A program made the translations under genes and the position numbers. The notes under the pieces were generated by a model. It did not search any database and was not told the DNA's origin. It was given only the letters and a program-made list of their open reading frames with translations. Of a stretch of 64,000 nt of DNA, positions 16,828-24,969 are shown piece by piece (position 1 is the first letter of the stretch; the number at the start of each line of letters is the position of its first letter). The DNA comes from Clostridium sp. (GTDB lineage Bacteria > Cyanobacteriota > Vampirovibrionia > Gastranaerophilales > Gastranaerophilaceae). The DNA is taken from contig JAHALR010000006.1 in the NCBI GenBank assembly GCA_018362895.1, forward strand, positions 124,001 through 188,000, given 5' to 3'.

Positions 16828-17331
16828 TTAGCAAAAATAATTTTTTATTTTTTGCCACAGACTTGTATTTGGTGCAGGAGCAGGCTGCGGCGTCGGCGTT
16901 GGAGGAACTGTCGGTGTTCTGAATTTGTTTTTAATCCAGTTTATACCCTGTTTACCTTTCCAGATTCCGAAGGCTGAGAGCCCTACAACTAAAGCGGCAA
17001 GAGCCACTTTGCGCCATGTGTTGCTCGGTTTTTGCGGCATATAAGGATTACCCTGATAAGGCTGCGCTCCCTGAGGCGGAACAGTTTGATAAACATCTCC
17101 TCTGGGCAGTCTTTGAGGCGGCTGCATATTCGGCAGAGGGTCAGGCATTATCTGTCCCGGCATAGAAGGTGCCCAGCCTCTTTGGGCTACATAATTTTGT
17201 AAATATGGAGACGGCACATCCGTAATGTATCCGACAAGGTCATCGGCAATAACGCCGTGTGTTGTCAGCTGGTCGAAACAATTCGGATACATCGGGTACC
17301 CCTGTGACATTCCGTAACTAATTGGCTGCAT
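16828..17331 (-). CDS. hypothetical proline-rich single-pass membrane protein
   Basis: 167 residues, no family recognised. Residues 1-105 are rich in Pro, Gln, Tyr and Met. One hydrophobic helix (about 110-125) is followed by WKGKQGINWI, and a Pro/Thr/Ala linker leads to a short basic tail ending in Cys. The helix plus K-x-x-x-G-[LI] ending matches that of the unrelated protein at 4174-4485. No terminator is visible between it and the convergent malic enzyme, only a repeated TAGGTTATTG (16799-16808 and about 16817-16826). Confidence 0.7.
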   Translation of the reverse strand: MQPISYGMSQGYPMYPNCFDQLTTHGVIADDLVGYITDVPSPYLQNYVAQRGWAPSMPGQIMPDPLPNMQPPQRLPRGDVYQTVPPQGAQPYQGNPYMPQKPSNTWRKVALAALVVGLSAFGIWKGKQGINWIKNKFRTPTVPPTPTPQPAPAPNTSLWQKIKNYFC

Positions 17332-17500
17332 AATTTTTTTCTCACACTATAACTTTCACACATATCTATAAAAACAAATTGGACATGAAAATTGCCTGAA
17401 TTTATCTAATTGTAAAAATTAAATGTTCATGATATTAATATTTGTACCACCTTGAATTCTCAAAATTGAGGTGAGTCTTAAAGATTGGACGTACTAACGT

Positions 17501-18367
17501 TTGAAAAAAAACATTAAACTGGCGAAACATGCAGGTTTTTGTTACGGCGTAAAAAGGGCCGTAGAAACAACAAAAAAATTAAAATCTGAAAATAACGATA
17601 AAGAGATTTTTGTTCTTGGTGAATTGATACACAATTCGCATGTTATTAATGAGCTTTCTTCTCTTGGTATTCATACGGTAGATGAGCTTCCGTGTGACAA
17701 AACAGGTGTTTGTGTCATAAGAAGCCATGGCGCAGCACCCGAGGTGTTTGAAAATGCAAAAAACAAAGGCTATGAAGTAGTCGATTTGACCTGCCATGAC
17801 GTGAAAAAAGTTCAACAAAAAGCAATTCAGCTTGTTCAAGAAGGGTTCCTCCTCGTGATAGTAGGAAAGCCCGAGCATCCTGAAGTTTGTGCTATCAAAG
17901 CCAATGCCCAGCCTCATGGAGAAAAGGTTTTCGTTGCTCCTGATGTTGAAACGCTTAAGCAATATGAAAAGATTATTAAAGATCATAAAAAAATCGGCGT
18001 TGTCGTTCAAACAACCCAGAGAATTGAAAACTTAAAAAGCGTTGTTGATTATCTTATGCCTCTTGCAAAAGAAATTAAGATTTTCAACACAATTTGTGCT
18101 TCGACTTCTTTGAGACAAAATGAAGCAAAGAATCTGGCTCAGGAGTCTGATTTGATGATTGTTGTAGGAAGCAAAAAAAGTGCAAACACAACTCACCTTG
18201 CAGAAATTCTAAAAGGCATAACAGAAACAATCCACATAGAAACAGAACAAGAGCTGGATGATTATAAGGATGTGATTGAAAAATCTCAAAACATCAGTGT
18301 AACAGCAGGTGCTTCCACTCCCGAAGCCATTATTGAAAATGTAATGAAAAAATTAAACGAATACTAA
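17501..18367 (+). CDS. ispH: 4-hydroxy-3-methylbut-2-enyl diphosphate reductase IspH (LytB)
   Basis: Last enzyme of the MEP isoprenoid pathway, an iron-sulfur enzyme making IPP and DMAPP. 288 residues. The three cluster cysteines are Cys14 (GFCYGV), Cys98 (DLTCHDV) and Cys199 (NTICAST); SHGAAP and VTAGASTPE are also conserved. The start is a TTG without a clear ribosome site, but the family N-terminus begins exactly here. It precedes rpsA by 33 bp, an arrangement also known from other bacteria. Confidence 0.95.
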   Translation: MKKNIKLAKHAGFCYGVKRAVETTKKLKSENNDKEIFVLGELIHNSHVINELSSLGIHTVDELPCDKTGVCVIRSHGAAPEVFENAKNKGYEVVDLTCHDVKKVQQKAIQLVQEGFLLVIVGKPEHPEVCAIKANAQPHGEKVFVAPDVETLKQYEKIIKDHKKIGVVVQTTQRIENLKSVVDYLMPLAKEIKIFNTICASTSLRQNEAKNLAQESDLMIVVGSKKSANTTHLAEILKGITETIHIETEQELDDYKDVIEKSQNISVTAGASTPEAIIENVMKKLNEY

Positions 18368-18400
18368 TAAAAAAAATATAAATGAAAGGAAAAACAAAAT

Positions 18401-19453
18401 ATGGTAACAAAAGAAATGGATGAATTCGAAAGATTATTAGAAGAATCTTTTACATCAAAATTGAGTGTAGCTGACGTTGTCAGAGGACAAATTGTTAAGA
18501 AAGAAAATGACGGATATCTCGTAGATATCGGTTCTAAATGTGAAGGTTTCCTTCCTAACAGAGAAATTCCTTCTTCTATGGTTGATGATATGACAATCGG
18601 TGAATGCAAAGAGTTTTATATATTGAAAGAAGACGAAGATGAACAAAACGGAATGCTTCTTTCATTGAAAAGAGTTGCTTGTGCTCAGGCCTGGCAGACT
18701 CTTCAAAATGCTAAGATTTCAGGTGAAACAGTTATTGCGAAAGTTGTTTCGCTTGTTAAAGGCGGAGTTATTGTTGAAGTTCAAGATCTCAGAGGTTTCA
18801 TCCCTGCTTCTCAATTGAGAACAGGTATGCCGTTTGACGGTTTGATGAATCAGGAAATCGAAGTTAAAGTTCTTGAAGCAGATGCTAAAAGAAACAAACT
18901 CATCCTTTCTCAAAGACAGGCTCTTGCTGAACAAAGAGAACAGCTGGTTGACGAAGTTATTTCTAACCTTGAAGTTGATCAAATTGTTGAAGGTGAAGTT
19001 GTCAGAATTGCTGATTTTGGTGCATTTATCGACATCAATGGCGTGGACGGACTTTTGCCTATCTCTGAAATTTCTTGGCAGAGAATCAAACATCCTTCTG
19101 ACGTTTTGACACTCGGTCAAAAATTGGAAGTTAAAGTTTTGAAAATTGACGAAGATTTGAAAAGAATCAGCTTGAGCTTGAAGAGAATCGGTGACAATCC
19201 GTGGGAAGAAATTGAAGACAAATTTGAAGAAGGACAGGTTATCACAGGTACTGTTAACAAAGTTACTTCTTTCGGCGCTTTCATCAACATTTTCCCGGGT
19301 GTAGAAGCTCTTCTTCCTGTTGCTGAGATGGAAGATTCTAACGTTAACCCGTTTGATGTTTACAAAAACGGCGATGAAGTAAAAGTTCTTATTAAAAAAT
19401 TCACTCCGCAAGAACACAGAATTGCTTTGAGTGTTAAAGATATGAACAACTAA
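18401..19453 (+). CDS. rpsA: 30S ribosomal protein S1
   Basis: 350 residues with four S1 RNA-binding domains at about 22-91, 105-172, 193-262 and 275-346. Domains 3 and 4 carry the clearest VxxIxxFGAFxD/NI pattern. S1 brings mRNAs to the 30S subunit. The four-domain form is shorter than the six-domain proteobacterial S1 and closer to the short S1 of cyanobacteria and plastids. Ribosome site AAAGGAAA. Followed by a clear terminator. Confidence 0.93.
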   Translation: MVTKEMDEFERLLEESFTSKLSVADVVRGQIVKKENDGYLVDIGSKCEGFLPNREIPSSMVDDMTIGECKEFYILKEDEDEQNGMLLSLKRVACAQAWQTLQNAKISGETVIAKVVSLVKGGVIVEVQDLRGFIPASQLRTGMPFDGLMNQEIEVKVLEADAKRNKLILSQRQALAEQREQLVDEVISNLEVDQIVEGEVVRIADFGAFIDINGVDGLLPISEISWQRIKHPSDVLTLGQKLEVKVLKIDEDLKRISLSLKRIGDNPWEEIEDKFEEGQVITGTVNKVTSFGAFINIFPGVEALLPVAEMEDSNVNPFDVYKNGDEVKVLIKKFTPQEHRIALSVKDMNN

Positions 19454-19473
19454 GGCATTTGAAGCTAAAATAA

Positions 19474-19506
19474 AAAGGCACTTTAGAAAATAAAGTGTCT
19501 TTTTTG
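19474..19506 (+). terminator. terminator of rpsA
   Basis: AAAGGCACTTTA (19474-19485) pairs with TAAAGTGTCTTT (19491-19502) with one G-T pair, followed by T. It lies just before the end of the convergent dgkA-like gene and may act on both. Confidence 0.8.
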
Positions 19507-19513
19507 TATTTTT

Positions 19514-19894
19514 TTAGTACAAAAACATAATCAAGAGTTTTCGCCCGAAAAGCATAAGCCCTATGAGAATGCTTGTCATTGCAGCAATCAAGACAACCCC
19601 TGCTGAGAGGTCTTTGGCGAGTTTTACGAGTTTTGAATATTTATTTTTGTATAACGCATCAAGCGCAAACTCAATCACAGAGTTAAAAAGTTCAGCTGTG
19701 ATGACAAAACTGATAGAAAGAATCAAGACGCAATATTCTATACATTTGAAATTGAGAAGTATTCCGCCAAGAATTGCTATGAAACCTGCAAGAAGATGAA
19801 AACGATAGTTTCGTTGTGTTTTGTAAGCTACGCTCAAGCCTTCTATTGCATAAGACAAACTCTTTTTATAACCGCTTGCGGTAAATTTTGACAT
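19514..19894 (-). CDS. dgkA: diacylglycerol/undecaprenol kinase (DgkA family)
   Basis: 126-residue small integral membrane kinase with three hydrophobic helices (about 33-48, 51-70 and 98-116). The family motif AELFNSVIEFALD (67-79) with Glu68 and Glu75 and the AKDLSAG motif (93-99) are present. It phosphorylates diacylglycerol or undecaprenol. Ribosome site AAGGAG. Third gene of the pgpH-ybeY-dgkA cluster, 3 bp after ybeY, an order conserved across many bacteria; the usual era partner is not seen here. Confidence 0.93.
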   Translation of the reverse strand: MSKFTASGYKKSLSYAIEGLSVAYKTQRNYRFHLLAGFIAILGGILLNFKCIEYCVLILSISFVITAELFNSVIEFALDALYKNKYSKLVKLAKDLSAGVVLIAAMTSILIGLMLFGRKLLIMFLY

Positions 19895-19897
19895 TTA

Positions 19898-20416
19898 TTA
19901 CTCCTTAATTCCAGCTATTATTTTGTTTTGTATATCCCACATTTCTTGAAGCGTTTCTTCTGTCATATGGTCATATCCTAACAGATGTAGTATTCCGTGG
20001 GCAAGCAGAAAATAAAGCTCGTCTTTGAAACTTTTGTTATTTTCCTTTGCCTGTCTGTAAGTTGTATCCAGTGATATTATAATTTCTCCCAGATTTATTT
20101 CATTATCAAAGATAAATCGTTCTTCTTCAGGACTGTCTGCGAACATTGCGAAACTGATTACATCTGTCGGACGGTCTTTTTGACGATATTCTTTGTTAAT
20201 TTCATGAATTTTTTCATCGTTAACAAAAACCACATCAAAATATAAAAGGCTGAAATCATAGCCTCTCAGGCAAGATTTTTCGAGCCATTCATTTTTAGAA
20301 AGAAAGAATTCGACCATAGAAACCGCATCCTTTGTATACTCGCTCAGGTTAAGCGTTTCTTTTTCAAAGGTTTTGTAATCGTTTTCTATAAAAATATTAA
20401 TTTCTGCTTTGTTCAT
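19898..20416 (-). CDS. ybeY: endoribonuclease YbeY (16S rRNA maturation)
   Basis: 172 residues. The zinc-binding HGILHLLGYDH motif near residues 139-149 is complete, and YRQKDRPTDVISFAM is the family signature upstream. YbeY trims the 3' end of 16S rRNA and takes part in ribosome quality control. Its first 20 bp overlap the 3' end of pgpH, indicating translational coupling. Confidence 0.95.
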   Translation of the reverse strand: MNKAEINIFIENDYKTFEKETLNLSEYTKDAVSMVEFFLSKNEWLEKSCLRGYDFSLLYFDVVFVNDEKIHEINKEYRQKDRPTDVISFAMFADSPEEERFIFDNEINLGEIIISLDTTYRQAKENNKSFKDELYFLLAHGILHLLGYDHMTEETLQEMWDIQNKIIAGIKE

Positions 20417-22625
20417 CTTCCTGATTTTCAGACTTTTGGAGCCTTTTTTGAATTTTCTTTTCTATTTTGTCTTCTTCGTCTGTTGTAATTCTGTCAGGCG
20501 CAACGAATTTCTTTTTGAGAGCTTTTTCTTCGAGTTCCTGAATAATATTTTCATGATATTTGATTCTCTGGTGGTGAGCGGCTCTGAGGTTTTTGCTCAG
20601 TACAGAAGCAATTGTTTTCATATCTTTAAGTGTCAGAGGGCTGTCAGAGAGCTGACCGTCATTGAGTTTTGTCTGGATGATATTGTTTATCATGTTGTCC
20701 AGTTCTTCTTGAGAATGATCTTTGAGCGTTCTAGAGGCTGATTCGACAGAGTCGGCAATCATCAGGATTGCTGTTTCTTTCATATTCGGTCTTGGTCCTG
20801 TATAACGGAATTGTTCTTCTGTAACCTTTTCACCGCCTTCTTGTTGTTTTGCCTGATTATAGAAATAGCTTGCAATCGAATCGCCGTGGTGCTGCACAAT
20901 AAAGTTCTGTACAATCGGAGGTAGTCCATATTCTTTGGCAAGGTCTATCCCGTCTTTCGGGTGAGCGGTGATAACCATTTTGCTCAATCTCGGGTTGAGT
21001 TTTGTGTGAGGGTTTTCGATTCCGAAATATGTCTGGTTTTCTACAAAAAACAGAGGTCTTTTGAGCTTTCCGATGTCGTGATAAAGTGCGCCTACTCTTG
21101 CGAGCACAGGGTCAGCACCTATGGCTTCAGCTGCCGTTTCACAGAGGTTTGCTACCATAAGACAGTGTGCAAAAGTTCCGGGTGCTTCAAACTGCAAACG
21201 TTTGAGCAGAGGCTGATTGTTGTCGGCAAGTTCAGCAAGACCGTATGGTGTAACGATTTTGAACATACTTTCAAGAAGCGGAATAATCCCCAGAACGATG
21301 ATTCCTGACAAAAGACCGTTTATTGTTCCGATAAGTGCGTTCATCCAAACAATTGTTGAATCTATCGGATTTATAGAGTTTTCAATCAAATTAATTATTA
21401 AAATGAAAAACAACATTGAGAATCCGATTTCTCCGCCTATCTTAACAAGGTCAAATCTTCTTGAGTATCTAACTTTCGAAGTAGCTATTGCAGCAATCAA
21501 ACAAACCAGAATGAATACAGCCGCAGGCTGAATAGGAATTTGTTCCGCAAGCGAGATGATTGTTATTAAAATAGCTGTTGAGATTACAGCAACTCTCGGG
21601 TTTGTGAATATTGCTATTAAAACTGCCACAGCAGGAAAGGGCAGATAATAAAATGAAGCCCCGTTAGGTAAAACTGCCGCCAGTGCTGACATGAGAATGG
21701 ACAGGAGTGCAAGAACGGAGAGATAGTTTTTTGTTACGAACTGTTTTTCATAATACAAGAGGTAATACATCAACGTAACAACACCGAGGGAGACAAGAGC
21801 AAAAATGCCTATTATTCCCTTGTAATTTAGTTCAAGTACGTTGTAGCCAGCTTTTGCGAGTGCATCTTTTTTTACTCTTGTTACAGGCTCGCCTGCAAAA
21901 ACTATTTTTTCACCTTTTTCAAATTTTACAACTGTCGGAGAAACAGAATTGATGGCATTTTTTCTTGCCAATTCGGTGGCTGTTTCATCAAACACCATGT
22001 TAGGTACAATAACCTGTTCCAAAAGTGCTGAAATAACACGTATCTCTCCTTTTGACGTTTCAAAATGAGTGTTTCGAAGAATCATCGTCGAAAGATTATT
22101 TTTTTCAAAATCCTTCTCAGTAACCCCCTGATTTAAAACGTTTGTGAGAGTTTTTTCGGCTTTTTTGAAGGTGTTGTGCATCCTTTCATCGTTAGAATTT
22201 ATCAAATAATTCAGGATGTAGTCTTTGTAATAATTATTTTCAAAATCAAAAAGAAGGGTCATTTCTTCTTTTTTCTGTACATAGTTTGAGCCTTTTGCAC
22301 GAATTTCTTCAATCGCTTTAACCAGTGTTGCATAGTTGTTTTTTATGTATGTGTCTTCAGCGGGAGTCAGAATCGGCTCAACTTTTTGTGCTATTTCTTT
22401 TTTGTTCTGCTCTGTTTTGAATGTGTCAACAACTTTGATTGTTTTTGGTGCTACAATGTCTCTTTTGCTTGTTCCGTCGTCGGCAATGATGCTCTGGAAC
22501 AAGAAATATCTTGCCCCAAGGACAGCTGTCATCGCAACAGCGAAAACAATAAATATTAAAAAGTTTATTATTTTGGACGACGAAAATGTATTGGCAATCA
22601 GGTTTATAAATTCTATTTTTCTCAT
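20397..22625 (-). CDS. 7TM-HD family cyclic di-AMP phosphodiesterase (PgpH/YqfF-like)
   Basis: 742 residues in the 7TMR-HD order: an N-terminal membrane helix (about 16-38), a large extracytoplasmic domain (about 39-265), a block of about seven hydrophobic helices (about 268-470), then a cytoplasmic HD domain with YHDIGKLKRPLFF followed by later His residues (TAHPKDG, VQHHGDS). Characterised relatives degrade cyclic di-AMP. A highly charged C-terminus overlaps ybeY. First gene of the pgpH-ybeY-dgkA cluster. A phoH gene, often adjacent, is not present. Confidence 0.92.
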   Translation of the reverse strand: MRKIEFINLIANTFSSSKIINFLIFIVFAVAMTAVLGARYFLFQSIIADDGTSKRDIVAPKTIKVVDTFKTEQNKKEIAQKVEPILTPAEDTYIKNNYATLVKAIEEIRAKGSNYVQKKEEMTLLFDFENNYYKDYILNYLINSNDERMHNTFKKAEKTLTNVLNQGVTEKDFEKNNLSTMILRNTHFETSKGEIRVISALLEQVIVPNMVFDETATELARKNAINSVSPTVVKFEKGEKIVFAGEPVTRVKKDALAKAGYNVLELNYKGIIGIFALVSLGVVTLMYYLLYYEKQFVTKNYLSVLALLSILMSALAAVLPNGASFYYLPFPAVAVLIAIFTNPRVAVISTAILITIISLAEQIPIQPAAVFILVCLIAAIATSKVRYSRRFDLVKIGGEIGFSMLFFILIINLIENSINPIDSTIVWMNALIGTINGLLSGIIVLGIIPLLESMFKIVTPYGLAELADNNQPLLKRLQFEAPGTFAHCLMVANLCETAAEAIGADPVLARVGALYHDIGKLKRPLFFVENQTYFGIENPHTKLNPRLSKMVITAHPKDGIDLAKEYGLPPIVQNFIVQHHGDSIASYFYNQAKQQEGGEKVTEEQFRYTGPRPNMKETAILMIADSVESASRTLKDHSQEELDNMINNIIQTKLNDGQLSDSPLTLKDMKTIASVLSKNLRAAHHQRIKYHENIIQELEEKALKKKFVAPDRITTDEEDKIEKKIQKRLQKSENQEDEQSRN

Positions 22626-22736
22626 AATACGATTTATTTTAATACTTATATAAAGAAAATCAATCCTACCTAAAGTGTAGAGACGGGCATAATTGCTTAT
22701 TAGATAAGTGTTTTAGGTTTAGGCTGTATGAAGGAG

Positions 22737-22748
22737 AGAGCATGCTCT
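22737..22748. repeat. 12-bp perfect palindrome AGAGCATGCTCT
   Basis: A perfect inverted repeat upstream of the 48-residue gene, inside a larger possible fold closed by GTTTTA (about 22710) and TAAAAC (22771-22776). It may be an operator or an RNA hairpin. Confidence 0.35.
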
Positions 22749-22845
22749 ATTCTCAACTTCCTGTATGATGTAAAACGCATTGAAAAAGCTACAATCAACA
22801 TATAAGTCGAGGTTAGTCTATATTTAAAATAAGGTGAGTGAAATT

Positions 22846-22992
22846 ATGAAAACAGACAATACAAATATTGCAGAGAGAAAATTCACAATTGTTGATGTAT
22901 TTGCAAATCAGCATCCTGTAATTAACGGTTGGATAATGCTCAGCGCAATGGCAATTGTTGCACTTTATGCAATAACATTTACGGCTGTGTAG
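22846..22992 (+). CDS. 48-residue single-pass membrane protein
   Basis: A short gene below usual length cut-offs: ATG at 22846, TAG at 22990-22992. AAGGTGAG at 22831-22838 is a strong ribosome site 7 nt before the ATG. The first 26 residues are polar. Residues 27-46 form one hydrophobic helix with several Ala and Met (NGWIMLSAMAIVALYAI). It overlaps the 3' end of the convergent 69-residue gene by 14 bp. No family recognised. The ribosome site, helix and clean reading frame support it, but length limits certainty. Confidence 0.6.
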   Translation: MKTDNTNIAERKFTIVDVFANQHPVINGWIMLSAMAIVALYAITFTAV

Positions 22993-23188
22993 TTTTTGTT
23001 TTTTTGCATAAGTTGTTTAAGTATTTAAGAAGTTCTTCAAGGTTAGCTTTGAGAATAACAACTAGTGCCCATAGGTCGGCAAATTCAATATCTGAATTTG
23101 AGTCGTAATTTGTTTCAAGAATTCTTGCAAGACTTACAAGTGTTGTAATTTCATTTTTTATATAGGTTATGTTTTTTTCATTTAACAT
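22979..23188 (-). CDS. hypothetical small helical protein
   Basis: 69 residues, predicted largely helical, acidic in the middle (NYDSNSDIEFADLW) and basic at the end; no hydrophobic membrane helix. AAAGGAT lies 9 nt before the ATG. It sits in the accessory patch between pgpH and yebC, divergent from the broken RhuM gene and overlapping the 48-residue gene tail-to-tail. No family recognised. Confidence 0.5.
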   Translation of the reverse strand: MLNEKNITYIKNEITTLVSLARILETNYDSNSDIEFADLWALVVILKANLEELLKYLNNLCKKTKTTQP

Positions 23189-23338
23189 TTGAAAATATCC
23201 TTTATTTAACCATTTATATAAGTTTATTATGAATTTTTTTGTAAGATAACAGACAAATAGTTCTATTAAAGTGATTGGCGAAAATTGTTCAAGAAATACC
23301 TTTGTCTGTGTTACAATCAGCGTATAGGGGTGTATATT

Positions 23339-24182
23339 GTGAAAAACACAAGTAAAGGCGAAATTCTAATTTATACCAGCTCAGATGGCTCAGTGTCTTT
23401 AGATGTTAAATTAGAGCAGGATACTGTTTGGTTGACACAAGAATTGATAGTAAAATTATTTAATTCAAGTAAAGCTAATATAAGTGAGCATATTAAGCAT
23501 ATTTACGAAGAAGGTGAACTTGATAAGGCTTCAACTGTTCGGAATTTCCGAACAGTTCGTAAAGAAGGGCGCAGAAGTGTGTCTAGAGAATTAGAATATT
23601 ATAATCTTGATTTGATACTTTCTGTCGGCTATCGTGTGAAATCAAAAACAGCTACACAATTCCGTATTTGGGCGAACAAAGTTCTTAAAGAATATTTAGT
23701 AGAAGGTTATTCTGTAAACCAAAAGCTTCTTTCTAAGCAGCGAGAAAAGATGCAAACATTACAAAATACAATAAGCCTTTTAACCAGAAGTATTACAAGC
23801 TAAGTAGAAACTATTGAACAAGCTCAATCGGTTGCAACAATTTTTGAAAATTTTGCAAAAGGATTAGAACTTCTGGACAATTTTGATCATAAAACTCTTG
23901 ATACAAAGGGTTTGACTCAAAAAGATGTTGTTCGTATTCCAACAGAAGAATTTTTAGATGTTGTTAATAAAATGAAATCCGAATTCGCATCGGATGTCTT
24001 TGCTAATCCAAAAGATGAGTTTCTTGTATTTTCTTGATAAAAACGGAATGTTATACAAGCATGATAAGCCGATTATTGACAACGGAACACTATTTGCTTT
24101 AACTGTACTAATTGCAGAAAGCAATCCAAAAGAAATGGAAACAATGAAGCAAATAGTTGTGAGTGTGTTGAACAATAATTGA
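23339..24182 (+). pseudogene. broken RhuM/Fic-type gene (nonsense codon plus out-of-frame deletion)
   Basis: The intact family (RhuM, about 330 residues) has an N-terminal RhuM domain and a Fic-like C-terminus. The N-terminal part is clear: TVWLTQELIVKLF, YYNLDLILSVGYRVKS, FRIWANKVLKEYL. An in-frame TAA at 23801-23803 interrupts it, yet the same frame continues sensibly (IEQAQSVATIFENFAKGLELLDNFDHKTL) to FANPKDE. There the frame shifts and the text resumes with FLYFLDKNGMLYK and the family's normal C-terminus (ALTVLIAESNPKE) ending at 24182. About 45-50 residues, including the HxFxDGNKR Fic motif, are missing at about 24018. Start: GTG at 23339 with AGGGGTG 7 nt upstream; a TTG at 23285 is also open. 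RhuM is named after a virulence-island gene; its biochemical role is unclear. Confidence 0.85.
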
Positions 24183-24193
24183 TAAAATTCTTT

Positions 24194-24946
24194 CTATATC
24201 TGAACTTTTTCCATTACCTCGTCTGGAATGTCGAAGTTTGAATAAACATTCTGTACATCGTCGTGTTCTTCAAGCTTGTCCATAAGAAGAAGAATCATCT
24301 TCGCTGTTTTTTCATCCGTAATCTCGAGTGTGTTTTGCGGAAGTTTTGTCAATTCTGCACTTGAATGCTTAAACCCGAGTTTTTCCAAAGACTCAACAAC
24401 AATCTGGAAATTTTCTGGAGCAGTAATAACTTTGTATTCATCTTCTTCGTCAACAAAGTCGTCAGCACCCGCATTGATTGCTTCGTTGAAAAGCTTTTCA
24501 TAATCAACTTCATCTTTGTTGAAAGTCACAACACCGGCAGATTTGAACATCCAGCCGACACAACCTGTTTCACCGAGGTTGCCGTTGAATTTTGTGAAGA
24601 AACTTCTTATGTCGCCTGCTGTACGGTTTCTGTTGTCAGTCATTGCTTCAACGATAACAGCCACTCCGCCTGCGCCGTAGCCTTCGTATGTTAATTCTTC
24701 ATAGTTTTCGCTTGCGCCTGCACCGCAGCCTTTTTCAATTGCACGTTTGATGTTGTCGTTAGGGAGTCCTCCGGCTTTTGCTTTTTCAATGGCTGTTCTC
24801 AAACGGAAGTTCGCAGCAGGGTCGCCTCCGCCCATTTTTGCTGCAACTATGATTTCTCTTGAATATTTTTGAAAAGCTACCCCTCTTTGGGCATCTACTT
24901 TAGCTTTTTTGTGTTTAATTGTTGACCATTTTGAGTGTCCTGACAT
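24194..24946 (-). CDS. YebC/PmpR family protein (translation or transcription factor, TACO1-like)
   Basis: 250 residues with the family N-terminus MSGHSKWSTIKHKK and the GGDPAANFRLRTAIEKAK segment, followed by the LPNDNIKRAIEKG helix. Family members have been described as transcriptional regulators and, more recently, as factors helping translation of difficult sequences. Ribosome site AAGGAT. Downstream of ilvD by 23 bp on the same strand, so probably the same transcript. Confidence 0.95.
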   Translation of the reverse strand: MSGHSKWSTIKHKKAKVDAQRGVAFQKYSREIIVAAKMGGGDPAANFRLRTAIEKAKAGGLPNDNIKRAIEKGCGAGASENYEELTYEGYGAGGVAVIVEAMTDNRNRTAGDIRSFFTKFNGNLGETGCVGWMFKSAGVVTFNKDEVDYEKLFNEAINAGADDFVDEEDEYKVITAPENFQIVVESLEKLGFKHSSAELTKLPQNTLEITDEKTAKMILLLMDKLEEHDDVQNVYSNFDIPDEVMEKVQI

Positions 24947-24969
24947 AAATTTATCCTTATCTTAAATTG

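Noticed and set aside
22846..22992. high-light-inducible (HLIP) type small protein
   Set aside because: It is short with one helix and an NG pair, but lacks the E..N.R chlorophyll-binding pattern of that family.
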